From positions 1 through 64,000 of the forward strand of contig JAQSWN010000051.1 in NCBI GenBank assembly GCA_029266615.1: a stretch of 64,000 bases of DNA, in the 5' to 3' direction. This document shows positions 44,971 to 54,232 of this stretch, one piece after another. Numbering within the stretch: position 1 is the first letter of the stretch; the number at the start of each line of letters is the position of its first letter. The stretch comes from Polyangiaceae bacterium (GTDB taxonomy: Bacteria; Myxococcota_A; Polyangia; Polyangiales; Polyangiaceae). The notes beneath the pieces were generated by a model that worked only from the letters and a program-made list of their open reading frames with translations, did no database searches and was not told the origin of the DNA. A program made the position numbers and the translations under genes.

Positions 44971-45507
44971 GTGATCTCCCGCGTGGTGCTCGGTTTTGCG
45001 GCGGTGGCGGCGCTTTCGGCGGCTTCCTGCGGCGGGAAGGAGACGCGGGAGACGTTCGTGGCGTTCGAGCGGGACTTTCAGGGGTTCCGGGAGTGGCCGG
45101 GGGGGCCGTTCGAGGAGAAGGCGGCGCAGGGGCAGACGCACTATGCCGGGGAGCAGCGGTACTTCATTGCGGGGCCGGAGCCGGAGGGAGGGGAGGCGCA
45201 GTTTCCGGTGGGGACGATCATCGTGAAGCAGGCGCGCATCGACGCGCGGCCGGAGGGGCAGCTGTTCGCGATGGTGAAGCGCGGCGGGCGTTACAACCCG
45301 GAGGGGGCGCGCGGTTGGGAGTGGTTCGAGCTCGCGGAGAGGGCCGACCACAGCGTGGCGATCAAGTGGCGCGGGGTGAGCGCGCCGAGCGGTGAGCAGT
45401 ACGGCGCCGATCCGCACGGGACGTGCAACGCGTGCCACGGCGAGGCGAAGGCGAACGACTACGTGAAGTCGCCCGCCCTCGCGCGGCGCCGCGTGGCTTC
45501 GCGCTAG
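44971..45507 (+). CDS. Cytochrome P460-like lipoprotein
   Basis: A 178-residue protein from GTG 44971 (AGAAGGGGG upstream). VISRVVLGFAAVAALSAASCGG is a lipoprotein signal with the acceptor Cys. The body (FPVGTIIVKQARIDA, FAMVKRGGRYNPEGARGWEWFEL) and the terminal GTCNACHGEAKANDYVKSP fit the cytochrome P460 family, with CNACH as the haem-binding CxxCH. It is probably a periplasmic haem protein anchored to a membrane. It is the first host gene after the tRNA. Confidence 0.8.
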   Translation: MISRVVLGFAAVAALSAASCGGKETRETFVAFERDFQGFREWPGGPFEEKAAQGQTHYAGEQRYFIAGPEPEGGEAQFPVGTIIVKQARIDARPEGQLFAMVKRGGRYNPEGARGWEWFELAERADHSVAIKWRGVSAPSGEQYGADPHGTCNACHGEAKANDYVKSPALARRRVASR

Positions 45508-45529
45508 GCGAAGCGCGCGGTGCTCATGC

Positions 45530-47272
45530 TTACGGCAGCGTGATCGTAAACTGGTCGATCATGCGGCCGCTCAGGTCCTTGAAGTAGGCGGTGGCGCGTT
45601 TGGTGTTGCCGCCGTCGTGGAAGTTGATGAACAGGGCGCCGTAGGTGGCGCTGGTGGAGGGCTGCAAGGCGCCGTTTTTGTACCAGCGGTTGCTGGCGTA
45701 GGTCGTGGCCCACCACGTGTCGTCGTTGTGGCTGGAAGCCTCGAAATCACGTATATCTACGCCGCCGAGGCCGCTGACGAACACGAAGCTGTGATTGGGG
45801 AAGACTTCCGGTGTGGACCAAGCGCCGGCGATGACGCCGTGGTTGGTAGCATTGCCGATGTTCGTGAGAATGCCGGTGCGCGAGTAGGAGTGCTCGTGGC
45901 CGGTGGAGACGATGGCGCCGGCGCCGACGCACTTTTGGTACGCTTGCCAGCCGACTTCGTTGCCCTTGCTGCCCGTCTGCATGTCGTTCTGGTTTTTGTG
46001 CCAGCTGCAGATCTTGAAGGGGGCCGTGCTGGCGGCGAGCGAGGATTGAATGAAGTTGACCTGATCCGCCGCGTTGGCGTTGCAGGTCGAGCGCAGCTCG
46101 CCGGTGCCGATGCAGCTTTGGACGAAGTGGACGCCGCGGAAGTTGCAGTTGGCTTTGACGCCGATCTCCCCGCTGCAATTCATGCTCGGCACCCGAGCGA
46201 CGCGCGCCGCGAGCTTGGCGGCGTAGCCATTGGTGCCGCCCCACGCGGCCGCGTCGTGGTTGCCGATGACCGCGTAGTACGGATAATTCGAGCCCAGGAT
46301 GGCGTTCACGCGGTTTTCGAAGGCGCTCGGATTATTGGCGTAATCGAAGTCGCCGTTGTGCACGGTGGCTTCGGCGCCTTCGTTCTTGATGAGGTTGAGC
46401 ACCGCGTCGGCGTTACTGCCGTTGCCCTGGTCGCCGATGAAGGCGATGAGCACGTCATTTTGCGGGGTGCCGCCAGGGACGGAGCCGCCCGCGCCGCCCG
46501 CGCCGCTGCCGGACGTGCCGCCAGCGCTGGTGCCGCCGGTTCCGCCGCCGCCGCTTCCGCCGCTGCCCGTGTTGGTCGTGTACGTGATGCTCAGCTTGGG
46601 CCGCCGCGAGCTGCTGGTGGCCTCGGAGGACGCGAAGTCGATGCCGTCCGTGTTGGACGCATTGGCAATGATGACGCCGTTGTTAGTGGAGCCGTTGGCC
46701 CAGGCTTGGACCATCGCGATGCCAGCCGCGTTCAGGGTGACGGTCTTGAGCCCGGTAGCCGTGGCCGAAATGCTACCAACGACCGCGCCGCGATCGGCGG
46801 TGGAGAGCGCGCCCGGAGCACCCCAAGCGCTGCCGGTAGCGGCGTTGGTCCAGCTCACTTGGCCCTCGTTCCAAGGCTTGCCGAGTGAGTAGAGGTTGTA
46901 GGTGTTGGGGCTGGTGTTGGTGACTTGCAGGGCGATAGTCGCGGATGTGATGACCGCGTCCGCCGGCAGGCCGCTCAGCGTCCAGCGCAAGAGGCAGGAC
47001 TTGTCCACACCGCTGCCGTCGTCGCCGTCGGCCTCGCACGTCGTGGCGTTACCGTAGTTGGTGGTCGCGCTGGCCTGGCGGATGGTCGCGTCCGTGGAGC
47101 CGGTGTAAGCGCTGACGCCCTGCTGAAAGGCGGTCGTAACCGTCAGGGCCTCCTGGTTTTCCCCGAATTCTTCGCCGGCGTACTGACCGTCACCGCTACA
47201 GGCGGCGAGCGTGAAAACCGGAACCCCGAGACAAAGTAGACCCGAGAGCGTTCGTTGCGAAAGCTGGCGCAT
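45530..47272 (-). CDS. Metallophosphoesterase lipoprotein with DNRLRE-type domain
   Basis: A 580-residue secreted lipoprotein. The signal ends in FTLAACSG. A beta-rich DNRLRE/CBM96-like domain follows (SKCLLRW-type repeat region, SLGKPWNEGQVSWTNAATG, RPKLSITY). A long Gly/Ser linker separates it from a calcineurin-like phosphatase with FIGDQGNGS, HNGDFDYANN, VIGNHDAAAW and VSTGHEHSYSR as metal-binding motifs. GGAG precedes the ATG at 47272. It probably acts at the cell surface on extracellular phosphoesters. Confidence 0.85.
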   Translation of the reverse strand: MRQLSQRTLSGLLCLGVPVFTLAACSGDGQYAGEEFGENQEALTVTTAFQQGVSAYTGSTDATIRQASATTNYGNATTCEADGDDGSGVDKSCLLRWTLSGLPADAVITSATIALQVTNTSPNTYNLYSLGKPWNEGQVSWTNAATGSAWGAPGALSTADRGAVVGSISATATGLKTVTLNAAGIAMVQAWANGSTNNGVIIANASNTDGIDFASSEATSSSRRPKLSITYTTNTGSGGSGGGGTGGTSAGGTSGSGAGGAGGSVPGGTPQNDVLIAFIGDQGNGSNADAVLNLIKNEGAEATVHNGDFDYANNPSAFENRVNAILGSNYPYYAVIGNHDAAAWGGTNGYAAKLAARVARVPSMNCSGEIGVKANCNFRGVHFVQSCIGTGELRSTCNANAADQVNFIQSSLAASTAPFKICSWHKNQNDMQTGSKGNEVGWQAYQKCVGAGAIVSTGHEHSYSRTGILTNIGNATNHGVIAGAWSTPEVFPNHSFVFVSGLGGVDIRDFEASSHNDDTWWATTYASNRWYKNGALQPSTSATYGALFINFHDGGNTKRATAYFKDLSGRMIDQFTITLP

Positions 47273-47365
47273 GGACTCCTCCTGCGGGCCACACGGCATG
47301 GCCCGTCCGATGCGCGCGAACCCTAACCAGGCGCCGTGCACGGGTCATGGCACGACTGTAACGGT

Positions 47366-47914
47366 TTAGCGGCGTCGCTTTTTGCTGTGAGCCTTGGACT
47401 CTTGCTTGGAAACGACGGGCTTCTTGTCGCCCTCGCTGAGCGCGTGGCCGTGCGCGTTCTTGTCACGCTCTTGGGTCTCCGGGACGTCCGGATCGCTGTC
47501 GATGCTGAGCTTGGCGCCGTGGGAGACTTTCTGCGCCGTCTTGGCCAGCGTTTGAAAGCGCGAATAGAGATGCTCGAGCTCGCGATCGCTCAGGTCTTCG
47601 ACGTCGATCAGGCGGTTGCTCGCGCCTTCCACGGCCGCGATGAGCTCGTTCAGCTTGAGCTGCACCGCGCGCATGTCCTTGTTTTGTGCGTGCTGAATCA
47701 CGAACACCATCAAGAACGTGACGATGGTGGTGCCGGTATTGATGACGAGCTGCCACGTCTCCGAATAGTGGAAGAATGGCCCCGTCGCGGCCCACGCGAG
47801 CACCACGAGCAGCGCGGCCGAGAAGGTCCAGAAGCTGCCCGTGGCTTGGCTGATTCTGTTGGCCAGCCTGGCGAACAACTCTTCAACCGCCGAGTCTTCC
47901 TTCATGCGCGGCAT
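47366..47914 (-). CDS. Low-affinity iron permease family protein
   Basis: A 182-residue membrane protein with two hydrophobic segments (FWTFSAALLVVLAWAATGPFF and WQLVINTGTTIVTFLMVFVIQ) followed by QHAQNKDMRAVQLKLNELIAAV, the characteristic continuation of the low-affinity iron permease family (PF04120). The C-terminus is a charged tail. The family name is historical; many members have no proven iron transport. ATG 47905 is an alternative start. Confidence 0.85.
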   Translation of the reverse strand: MPRMKEDSAVEELFARLANRISQATGSFWTFSAALLVVLAWAATGPFFHYSETWQLVINTGTTIVTFLMVFVIQHAQNKDMRAVQLKLNELIAAVEGASNRLIDVEDLSDRELEHLYSRFQTLAKTAQKVSHGAKLSIDSDPDVPETQERDKNAHGHALSEGDKKPVVSKQESKAHSKKRRR

Positions 47915-47944
47915 CTTGGCGCGAGGAGCGCGAAACGACCAAGC

Positions 47945-48739
47945 TCAGCGGTATAAGGGCGTGATCGGGCCGGCGCTGCCAGGGGGCGCTTCGGTCTTGA
48001 GCGCGTGGATGATGTGCCGCTGGATGTCCGCGAGCCGGTTCGCGGTGAGGGTGCCGCCGTTCGCGTCCTTCAGCGTGAAGCGGTCGCTCGCCACGCCTTG
48101 GTCCGTTCGCACCTCCGAAGCCACCACCTCCAGGCCCTGGTGCGCGAACGAGAGCGTGATGGCGAGGAGCAAGCCCGGGCGGTCCGGCGTGACGACGTTC
48201 AAGATGACCTCGCCGCGGCGGAGAGCGCGCGTGTCGTAAAACACGCGCGGGCGAACCGGGAGCTCGGGCGCGACGCGCTCCAACTCTTGCACCGCGAGCA
48301 CGCGTGCTTGGGATTCTTCCCCCACCAGCTCGTCTAGCATGCGGCTTACGCTGACAATCTCCGTGGCGTCGATTTGCTGGGGCAGGCGCGAAGGGCGCGC
48401 ACGCTTTAGCCAAAAAAAGTCGATCGCTTCTACGCCGCGCGACGTAGGACGACAGAAGATTTGAGCCGACGTCACGTCCAAATGATGAGAGACGAAAGCG
48501 GTGCTCACGAGGGAGAGCAAGCCGGGCACGTCGTCCGCGACCACGCACACGATGGCGGTGCCGCCCGGGAGCTTTCGCCACTCGGCGGCGTGGGCTCGGC
48601 GCGAGCCACGCGCGTCGATGATGTGAACGTGCTCGGCAATGTCCCGCCGTTCGAAGATTTGCGGGTACGCCGGCGGCATCGACGCTACCAACGACGCGAC
48701 CGGATCCATGGCGGCGAAGGGGCTGGATGTGGGCACCAT
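47945..48739 (-). CDS. Standalone double ACT-domain protein (GlnD C-terminal-like)
   Basis: A 264-residue protein with two ACT domains: TAIVCVVADDVPGLLSLVSTAFVSHHLDV and EVILNVVTPDRPGLLLAITLSFAHQGLEVVASEV. These resemble the C-terminal ACT pair of GlnD uridylyltransferase, but the nucleotidyltransferase and HD parts are absent. The ATG at 48739 is chosen because upstream in-frame sequence overlaps the kinase start on the other strand. It is probably an amino-acid-sensing regulatory protein. Confidence 0.7.
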   Translation of the reverse strand: MVPTSSPFAAMDPVASLVASMPPAYPQIFERRDIAEHVHIIDARGSRRAHAAEWRKLPGGTAIVCVVADDVPGLLSLVSTAFVSHHLDVTSAQIFCRPTSRGVEAIDFFWLKRARPSRLPQQIDATEIVSVSRMLDELVGEESQARVLAVQELERVAPELPVRPRVFYDTRALRRGEVILNVVTPDRPGLLLAITLSFAHQGLEVVASEVRTDQGVASDRFTLKDANGGTLTANRLADIQRHIIHALKTEAPPGSAGPITPLYR

Positions 48740-48895
48740 GTAGATCCTGAATTTTCGGCTACTTGTGTGTTCGGACCGTGTCGCGTGCATATCCACGAAC
48801 GCACGGCTGGGGCCTGGTGCGAGCAGGTGGGAGAAGTCGCGATGTCGGCCACATTCTCGGCTTAACTCGGCGATCTGCGGGTCGTTCGTGAAGTT

Positions 48896-51565
48896 GTGTC
48901 GCAAAGCGCGCCGCCAGCGGCGCCGCCGTCCATCAGCCTACCGCCAACGCGCGCCGCCCTCGGGGAACGGCTGAGCGAGGTTCCGCGCTTCAGCCTGCCG
49001 GAGCTCGCGGTGATCTCTTCCGCCGCGCGTGAGCGCCTGTCGGGCGTCTCGCGCGCGCTCATCGTCTTGGTCGGCGGCCTCTACCTGGTGTGGCAGCCGG
49101 TCATGCAGCGGCTCTCACCGGGTGCGTGGGATCCGATCGCGCTGCGCGCCTCGATCTTCGGGCTGTGCTGCGCGGCGGCGCTTTCGTCGTTGCTGCCGCG
49201 GGGCAAGCGTCATTTGCTCCGCATGATCCACGCGATGGCGGGCGTGATCACGCTCCACTTCTTCACGGTCGTCGCCGTGAATCGGCTCGAGCCAGGCTAC
49301 CTTGCCGGCTTGTTCGTGCTGTTGGGCGCGGGCGGGCTCTTGTTCTTCACGCTCGAGAGCATGCTGGGTTATGGCGCTTTCACGGTGCTGCTCGCGACCG
49401 TGGTCGCGGTTTTCGCCGATGCACCCGCGAGCGCGCGGATCTTCTTGTGGGTGGGGGTCGCGACGCTCGAAGGCGTGCTCACGCTTTCGGCGTACCGCCG
49501 CGTCATCGCCCAGCGCGCGTTGCTCGGCGAGCTGGAGGAGAGCGAGCGGCGCTTTCGAGAGCTCGCGATGGGCGCGCCGGTGGGCATCTACCGCTGCGAC
49601 ATGAACGCCAAGTGCACGTTCGTGAACCAGGAGTGGAGTCAGCTCGCCGGCGTCCCGCAAGAAGAAGCGCTCGGCAGCGGTTGGGTTGCGGCGATTCACC
49701 CCGACGACCGCGCGCGCTGCACCCAGATGTGGCGCGAAGCGGGTGAGTACGGAATCGAGTGGGAGTGCGAGTTTCGATTCTTGCACCCGGACGGGCGCGT
49801 GCGTTGGGCCTACTCGCGCGCCACCATCGCGGTCGGCGAATTCGGTGCGCGTGAGCGCGTCGGTATGACGATAGACATTACGGAGCGTAAACAAGCCGAA
49901 GAAAGCTTGAAGCGCGCCAAAGAGCTGGCCGAAGCTGCCACGCGCGCCAAAACCGAATTTCTGGCCAAGATGAGCCACGAAATTCGCACCCCCATGAACG
50001 GCGTGCTCGGTATGTTGGAGCTGGCGCTCGAGACGCCGCTCGCTCCGGACCAGAAAGACTACGTGGATACGGCGCGCGCTTCCGCGGCCGCGCTTCTGGG
50101 CATCATCAACGACATCTTGGACGTGTCGCGTATCGAAGCTCACAAGCTGCAGATCGACGCGGTGCCATTCAGCTTGCGGCAGCTCTTGGATGCGTCGCTG
50201 AAGCCGCTGAATCAGCTGGCGCGCAGCAAAGGCCTCGGGTTCGAGCTGGACGTGGGGCTCCACGTCGCGGACGGATTGCTCGGCGACGCGCTGCGTTTGC
50301 AGCAGGTGCTCGTCAACCTGGTCGGCAACGCGATCAAGTTCACGCGCAAGGGTGGAATCCGGGTCAGCGTGGTGCAGGGACACGCCGATGAAGAGGAGGT
50401 CAAGCTCTGCTTCACGGTGCGAGACACCGGCATCGGCATTCCGGCGGACCGCCTCGGCAGCATTTTCGAGCCATTCACCCAAGTGGAGCGCGTTGGCGCG
50501 ATGAGTGGCACGGGGCTCGGGCTCACCATTTGTTCCCAGCTGGTGGAGCTCATGGGCGGAAAAATCCGAGTGAAGAGCGCGGTTGGCAGCGGCAGCGTCT
50601 TTCACGTGGACCTGGTCTTTCCGCGGGCGGACCTGGATCCGGAGTCCTTGGCGAGCTCTACCGTGAAGTCCACGGGGCGGTTCCAGTCTCCTCCCAATCG
50701 GCTCCGCGTGCTCGTCGCGGAAGACAACGCCGTGAACGCGCGGGTCGTGCGGCACTTCTTGGAGAAGGTCGGATCGCAGGTGACCGTGGTGGAGACGGGC
50801 CGCGCCGCGTTGGAAGAGGCGCTCAGCGCGGACTTCCACCTGCTGTTCTTGGACGTGCAGATGCCGGAGATGACCGGCGTCGAAGTGTGCCGGGCCATCC
50901 GCGCGCACGAGAAGGTGAGCGGCGGCCACCGGCCGATCGTCATGCTTACCGCGCAGGCGATGAAGGGCGACCGCGAAGAGTGCCTGGCCGCCGGCGCGGA
51001 CGACTACGTCACCAAGCCCGTGACACGCCGGACGCTGCTTTCGGTCATCGCTCGGGTTATGGACCAAGGCGCTTTCGGCTACGCTTCGGAGCACCTGCCC
51101 GCCGCATCGCCGGATAGCGGGCTCGCCAACTCGCCAGCCTCCCTGGCATCCGAAGCAAGAGCCGCACGCATGGCAGAGAACTCGGAAGGCACTTCGGAAC
51201 GGCTGGAACCTGACGTGACCGTCCTCGACAGAATCGAGCTTCTGGCGCGCGTGGACGGAGACCGGCGGCTCTTGGTGGAGCTGGTACGGCTGTTCGTCGA
51301 GGAGCGGCCCGCGCTGCTCCTCGGGATGGAAGCCGCGCTGCGCGACGGTGACCCCGAGGAGCTGGCGCGCGCCGCGCACAAAGCCAAGGGCGCCTTCGGC
51401 AACCTCTCGGCGCCGCTCGCCTTGCAAGCCGCGGCAGAGCTCGAGCTCTTGGCACGCCATGGCGAGCTGGCGCTCGCGACGGACGTCTTCTTGCGGCTGC
51501 GCACACAGGTGGAACGTTTGGAAGCGGAGCTGCGCGCGCTCACGCAGGACGACCGCGCAGCCTGA
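48896..51565 (+). CDS. Hybrid histidine kinase (TM-PAS-HisKA-HATPase-REC-Hpt)
   Basis: An 889-residue sensor kinase from GTG 48896. Residues about 40-205 hold several membrane helices. A PAS domain (about 218-328) with a PAC end [10 protein letters not shown] follows. HisKA has [12 protein letters not shown] (phospho-His about 360), the ATPase domain [17 protein letters not shown] and [11 protein letters not shown] has [13 protein letters not shown] (about 653) and Hpt [12 protein letters not shown] (about 827). It is a complete phosphorelay in one chain, without a linked output regulator nearby. It converges with the MFS gene and overlaps it by 26 bp. Confidence 0.9.
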   Translation: MSQSAPPAAPPSISLPPTRAALGERLSEVPRFSLPELAVISSAARERLSGVSRALIVLVGGLYLVWQPVMQRLSPGAWDPIALRASIFGLCCAAALSSLLPRGKRHLLRMIHAMAGVITLHFFTVVAVNRLEPGYLAGLFVLLGAGGLLFFTLESMLGYGAFTVLLATVVAVFADAPASARIFLWVGVATLEGVLTLSAYRRVIAQRALLGELEESERRFRELAMGAPVGIYRCDMNAKCTFVNQEWSQLAGVPQEEALGSGWVAAIHPDDRARCTQMWREAGEYGIEWECEFRFLHPDGRVRWAYSRATIAVGEFGARERVGMTIDITERKQAEESLKRAKELAEAATRAKTEFLAKMSHEIRTPMNGVLGMLELALETPLAPDQKDYVDTARASAAALLGIINDILDVSRIEAHKLQIDAVPFSLRQLLDASLKPLNQLARSKGLGFELDVGLHVADGLLGDALRLQQVLVNLVGNAIKFTRKGGIRVSVVQGHADEEEVKLCFTVRDTGIGIPADRLGSIFEPFTQVERVGAMSGTGLGLTICSQLVELMGGKIRVKSAVGSGSVFHVDLVFPRADLDPESLASSTVKSTGRFQSPPNRLRVLVAEDNAVNARVVRHFLEKVGSQVTVVETGRAALEEALSADFHLLFLDVQMPEMTGVEVCRAIRAHEKVSGGHRPIVMLTAQAMKGDREECLAAGADDYVTKPVTRRTLLSVIARVMDQGAFGYASEHLPAASPDSGLANSPASLASEARAARMAENSEGTSERLEPDVTVLDRIELLARVDGDRRLLVELVRLFVEERPALLLGMEAALRDGDPEELARAAHKAKGAFGNLSAPLALQAAAELELLARHGELALATDVFLRLRTQVERLEAELRALTQDDRAA

Positions 51566-52715
51566 ACAAGGAGCGCACGGAGCCGAGCACACACACGGCG
51601 ATGATGGGCGTCGTGGTGACGGCCAGCGCCATGAAGGGCTCCAAACCCCCATCCGCCCCCGGACGCACCAGCAACTGGCCAGCGAGGCCCGAGAGCGGCC
51701 CGAGCCCGATGCCGATGCCGATGAGCGCTTCATGGGCGCCGCCGGCGTCTACCGACGCATTCTCGGCCACGAGCGCGTAGTAGAGCGCGGCGGTGTAGGC
51801 GAAGCCCGCGGCGACGCCGAAGATGACCTCGCCCAAAATCAGGAGCGGTAGCGAATTGCCGAGCAAAATGAGCAAAAATCCGACCGGAAGCGCGGCCATG
51901 GTGAGCCACATGGGCGCGCGCTTGCCATGCCAGCCGCCGAGCGCACCCAGGGCGCCGAAGGCAAGCACGCGCGTGGCGTCCAGCACGCTGTTGATGGGCG
52001 TCGCGAGCGTGATGGGGAGCGCCAGCTGCGCAAACAGCGTTGGCATCAGCGGCGCCAGCACGTAGAGGAGGGCGTAGCTGGCGGTCATGGACCAGCGCGC
52101 CGAGCCGAGCAGCGCGCGCATGTTCTGGAGCTCGCCCTCGGCGGGCCGTGACGCGTGGCCGTGCTCCAGGTGGGGCGGCTTGGACGGAAAGCGCCAGGCA
52201 CAAGCGATACCGATGACGTTGAGTAACGCCGGCAACCAGAAGAACAGCGCCGGCCGTCCGTTGCCGACGATCACGCCGGTGATGCCGATGGCGACGAAGC
52301 CAGCCGTGGCCCACGTGACATTGTATCGGCCGAGGAGCGGGAGAAGCTTTCGTGGCTCACGCCCGGCGCTCACGTAGCTTTCGACGACGGGCCACTTGGC
52401 CCCTTGCACGGCCGCGCTCAGAAGCACGCCGATCACGAGCAGCCACGCCGCCGGAAACAGCGCGAGCACCATGTGAATGCCGAGCAGGGCGAACATGCAG
52501 CCGATGAGCAGGCCCTTCTCCGTGAAGCGCTTGGCGAGGGCGTGACTGCCGAACGCACCCAAAATGTAGGTCGCGCCGAAGCCGAACGCGACCCACAGGT
52601 TTTGATGCTCGGTGAAGCCGAGGTGCTCGTGAGTGTAGAAGTAGAGCCCGCGCTGCAGGAGCGTGGCGGCCACGCTCTCTGCGAACGTGAGGATGAAGAG
52701 AGCGACGAGCATCAA
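51540..52715 (-). CDS. MFS transporter 1
   Basis: A 391-residue major facilitator protein with about 12 hydrophobic segments, starting MMLVALFILTFAESVAATLL. A cytoplasmic loop with HLEHGHASRPAEGEL separates the halves. Its start overlaps the stop of the second MFS gene by 4 bp, so the two are translationally coupled. The C-terminus overlaps the end of the histidine kinase gene on the other strand. Substrate unknown. Confidence 0.85.
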   Translation of the reverse strand: MMLVALFILTFAESVAATLLQRGLYFYTHEHLGFTEHQNLWVAFGFGATYILGAFGSHALAKRFTEKGLLIGCMFALLGIHMVLALFPAAWLLVIGVLLSAAVQGAKWPVVESYVSAGREPRKLLPLLGRYNVTWATAGFVAIGITGVIVGNGRPALFFWLPALLNVIGIACAWRFPSKPPHLEHGHASRPAEGELQNMRALLGSARWSMTASYALLYVLAPLMPTLFAQLALPITLATPINSVLDATRVLAFGALGALGGWHGKRAPMWLTMAALPVGFLLILLGNSLPLLILGEVIFGVAAGFAYTAALYYALVAENASVDAGGAHEALIGIGIGLGPLSGLAGQLLVRPGADGGLEPFMALAVTTTPIIAVCVLGSVRSLFRLRGRPA

Positions 52716-53917
52716 GGAGTCCGACTGACGAGGGCGCTCCGCGAAAGCGGCTTACGCGCCTGACCGAGCACCACGAAACAGCCCGCCGCGCACAGGCAGG
52801 CCACGAACAGGAACACGCTCCGATAGCCGTAAAGCTGCGCGACTTGGCCGAAGCAAAAGGTGACCAGCAGCACGCCCCCGTTGAAGGCCGCATTGAACCA
52901 GGCGCCCGCGCTGCCGCGCTCGCCGCGAGCAACGCCCTCGAGCGCGAGCGCGTTGAGCGAAGGGTAAAAGGCGCCGTGGGCCAAGCCGAATCCAACCCCC
53001 AGCGGTGCCAGCCAACCTCGCGAAAGTCCTGCGGTCATCGCCACGACCAGAGCATACACGGCGAGCGCGCCGCCGCCGACGCGCGCGCGCCCCAGGCGGT
53101 CGGCCAAGTTGCCGAAGCCGAGCCGAACGAGTAGCGCCGCGGCCGTGTAGCCGCCGAACAACGGGCTGATGTTGCTGTCGCCCAAAGAGAGCGCGAGCGG
53201 CTGCGTGAACGTGAATAGCGCTCCGAACGCCGTACCGCCCGCGGCCGCCCCCCACAGCACGGCGTGACGGCTGACCGCAGCCTTGGGGGGCGCGTCTCCG
53301 GGCGATATTGCTGCGGCTGCAGCACGCTCTGGCTCGCGCAAGAACAGCGCGAGCAATGCTGCCGCGAAACCGGACGCGGCCGCCGCCCAAAAGACAGCGT
53401 GCCAGCCGAAGCGCTCCGCCACGCCCTCGGCGATGAGCGTCGCGATGGCGTTCATGAGGAGCCCGCCCGCACCGAACCAGCCCAGCGCCTGGCCAAGACG
53501 AGACGGAGGCGAAAGGTCCGCGACGAGCGTACCCGCGGCCACGTAGTAAAGGGTGTAAGCGACGCCTTGCGCGGCGCGCACCGCGAACAGGTAGGGGCCC
53601 GTCTCCGTCACGAACAAGAAGCCGAGCGCGGCGAAGCCGCTCAATAGAGACCCGAAGATGATGTGGGGCCGGCGGCTTCCGCGATCCAAGAGCTTGCCGC
53701 ATGCGGGGGAGACGAGCACCGCCGCGAGCACGGCGACCGCGCCGACGTAGCCGACCTGGCTCGGCGAGCCGTGCAGCTCCGTCACCACGAACTTCGGGAG
53801 GAGCAGAAAGCTCGAAAAGGCGAAGCCGAACGTGAACTGCGTGGCCAAGACCAGCGCAAAATCCCTAGTAAATAAGGGAGGTTCCGTGGGCTCTTCAGGA
53901 TCCTTCGCGGGGGGCAT
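52712..53917 (-). CDS. MFS transporter 2
   Basis: A 401-residue major facilitator protein; LVSPACGKLLDRGSRRPHIIFGSLLSGF is the conserved loop 2-3 motif (DRxGRR-like). It is the upstream member of the coupled pair. Two different single-chain MFS proteins in one operon is not common; they may act on one substrate in series or be recent functional partners. Substrate unknown. Confidence 0.85.
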   Translation of the reverse strand: MPPAKDPEEPTEPPLFTRDFALVLATQFTFGFAFSSFLLLPKFVVTELHGSPSQVGYVGAVAVLAAVLVSPACGKLLDRGSRRPHIIFGSLLSGFAALGFLFVTETGPYLFAVRAAQGVAYTLYYVAAGTLVADLSPPSRLGQALGWFGAGGLLMNAIATLIAEGVAERFGWHAVFWAAAASGFAAALLALFLREPERAAAAAISPGDAPPKAAVSRHAVLWGAAAGGTAFGALFTFTQPLALSLGDSNISPLFGGYTAAALLVRLGFGNLADRLGRARVGGGALAVYALVVAMTAGLSRGWLAPLGVGFGLAHGAFYPSLNALALEGVARGERGSAGAWFNAAFNGGVLLVTFCFGQVAQLYGYRSVFLFVACLCAAGCFVVLGQARKPLSRSALVSRTP

Positions 53918-54232
53918 GGGCGGGGCTTTCGTGCCCGACTCCGCCTAGGTCCGAGGAGCGACTCTGCTCGCCCTCTCGGCCTTTCGGCGGGGAGGGCGTT
54001 GGGGTTCGCTGTTGTCAGCTCACACGCAATGCGCCCTGCCCAGCCGGAAGGACCGGCTTGTTAGCCCAGCGACGGGCAACGGCATGGACGCAAATGTTCG
54101 ACATCGGACCGCCGATATCTAGCGCAGCGACTGCAGACCCGCAAGCCGCTGGCTGGCTGGCTCGTGTCGTCGGGCTAGCCAGCCTCCTTCTGTTCTGCGG
54201 CTGCCCCGTGTGAGCGGCCACAGCCCTGCCGC
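53918..54232. other. Intergenic region
   Basis: About 315 bp between the MFS start and the end of the kinase gene. It contains an inverted CCGGAAGGACCGG-type sequence near 54045 and a short minus ORF without protein-like character. I see no tRNA or clear regulatory element. Confidence 0.3.

Noticed and set aside
45617-46888. 423-codon plus ORF opposite the metallophosphatase
   Set aside because: Ala/Val/Gly-rich shadow of a gene with recognisable phosphatase motifs.
49115-51733. Long minus-strand ORF of 872 codons
   Set aside because: It is antisense to the hybrid histidine kinase, which has complete domains; the minus frame is His/Arg/Gln-rich with no domain.
54015-54221. 68-codon minus ORF
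   Set aside because: No ribosome-binding site, no domain, composition like non-coding GC-rich DNA.
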